A stretch of 64,000 nt of DNA, from the NCBI GenBank assembly GCA_903772945.1, contig CAICTM010000019.1, positions 109,501 through 173,500 on the forward strand, in the 5' to 3' direction. The notes beneath the pieces were generated by a model. The model did not search any database, had not been told where the DNA came from, and saw only the letters and a list, made by a program, of their open reading frames with translations. The stretch comes from Seminavis robusta (taxonomy: Eukaryota; Bacillariophyta; Bacillariophyceae; Naviculales; Naviculaceae). The translations under genes were made by a program, and so were the position numbers. Each line of letters opens with the position of its first letter. Position 1 is the first letter of the stretch. Of the stretch, positions 63,631 to 64,000 are shown one piece after another.

Positions 63631-64000
63631 TCACAACGTTGCACCCCTTGGGTTCCAGCAAAACCCGAGTCTCTCCAGTCTCGATCCGTAGAGAGGCAGC
63701 CAACCCTTCCTTTTCAATTTGCGTTGCTGGCAGACCCAGTTTCCCAAAGGAGGATTTGTTGAGTATCGCTGGGGAACCAGGCAATTTCCCGTCGAAGACT
63801 TGTACTTTTGCAATCCACCATACAATGTCATTTCCACCCACTTGTCTTCTCCATGCCTCGTTTGCCTTCCAAATGCGATCAAACAGATCGATGCCCAATC
63901 CTTCCAATTGGTTCTTTTGACTGGGGCTCAATTCTTTCTTTCGAACCTTTCTCTTCTGACCTTGAATCCAATTGTACGTAGAGTGCCGGATTATCGCGAG
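63631..64000 (-). CDS. Helicase-associated (HA) domain protein, 3' end with apparent frameshift (5' end outside window)
   Basis: Entering from the right edge, the minus strand reads STYNWIQGQKRKVRKKELSP, then QKNQLEGLGIDLF. After a frame change near 63.87 kb it reads EDKWVEMTLYGGLQKYKSST, CLVPQRYSTNPPLGNWVCQQ and SRLERLGFCWN, with a stop at 63631. Each part fits the HA-domain unit (W....L..Y...G...VP.......LG.WV..QR......L...R...L...GF.W). Such repeats are abundant in diatom proteins. The frame change near 63870 means the gene is broken here, has a missed intron, or the assembly has an indel. DNA or RNA association is inferred. Confidence 0.55.

Overview
The window looks like nuclear DNA of a pennate diatom. 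I infer this from short GT-AG introns (about 75 to 125 bases), a small plastid-protein precursor with a bipartite ASAFAP-type signal, a Ty3/gypsy element, a Ty1/copia reverse transcriptase fossil, helicase-associated-domain repeats, and a transposase-like gene family that I remember from Seminavis-type genomes. The species cannot be proved from the sequence alone. No rRNA, tRNA or CRISPR array was seen.

Layout: 1-4800 (-) is one uninterrupted reading frame of 1600 codons that runs off the left edge. It encodes a secreted protein with DOMON-like domains alternating with five copies of a cysteine/histidine module I cannot name. At 4801-6068 lies a leucine-rich-repeat relic. Next come a CinA-like/nucleotidylyltransferase fusion (6069-7907, +), a truncated haemoglobin with one intron (8160-8709, -) and a very cysteine-rich protein (9240-10484, +). 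11125-20280 is a transposon district. A transposase-like gene is split by a 5.2-kb Ty3/gypsy element (13231-18425) that has a target-site duplication and carries an inverted extra copy of its own 5' end. A decayed minus-strand gene and a 300-base CAA-rich microsatellite follow.

20.9-44.9 kb is mostly ordinary gene space: an ionotropic glutamate receptor-like channel (21092-23585, +), a GH63 alpha-glucosidase (24444-27546, -), two more truncated haemoglobins (28275-28841 and 29544-30050, +), a tiny plastid-targeted protein (32094-32433, +), class I aldolase (34458-35636, -), a secreted SGNH-like protein (35845-38481, +), a small secreted Kazal-like protein (38634-39185, -), a MORC-type ATPase (39762-42302, -) and a secreted cPLA2-like lipase (43105-44940, -).

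45-64 kb holds an intricate 330-base palindrome (46665-46994), a copia fossil, a type II membrane protein (48609-50279, -), a plastid-type methyltransferase (51080-52015, -), a cluster of GGTACC palindromes next to a captured gene fragment, an F-box-like gene (52505-53602, +), an uncharacterised 604-residue protein (53950-55764, -), mitochondrial-type cysteine desulfurase (59015-60721, +), a class 3 lipase (61522-63400, +) and the end of a helicase-associated-domain gene at the right edge. The genes do not form one pathway. The main internal links are three globin paralogues, several secretory-pathway or cell-surface proteins, and two classes of palindromic words scattered through the intergenic DNA.
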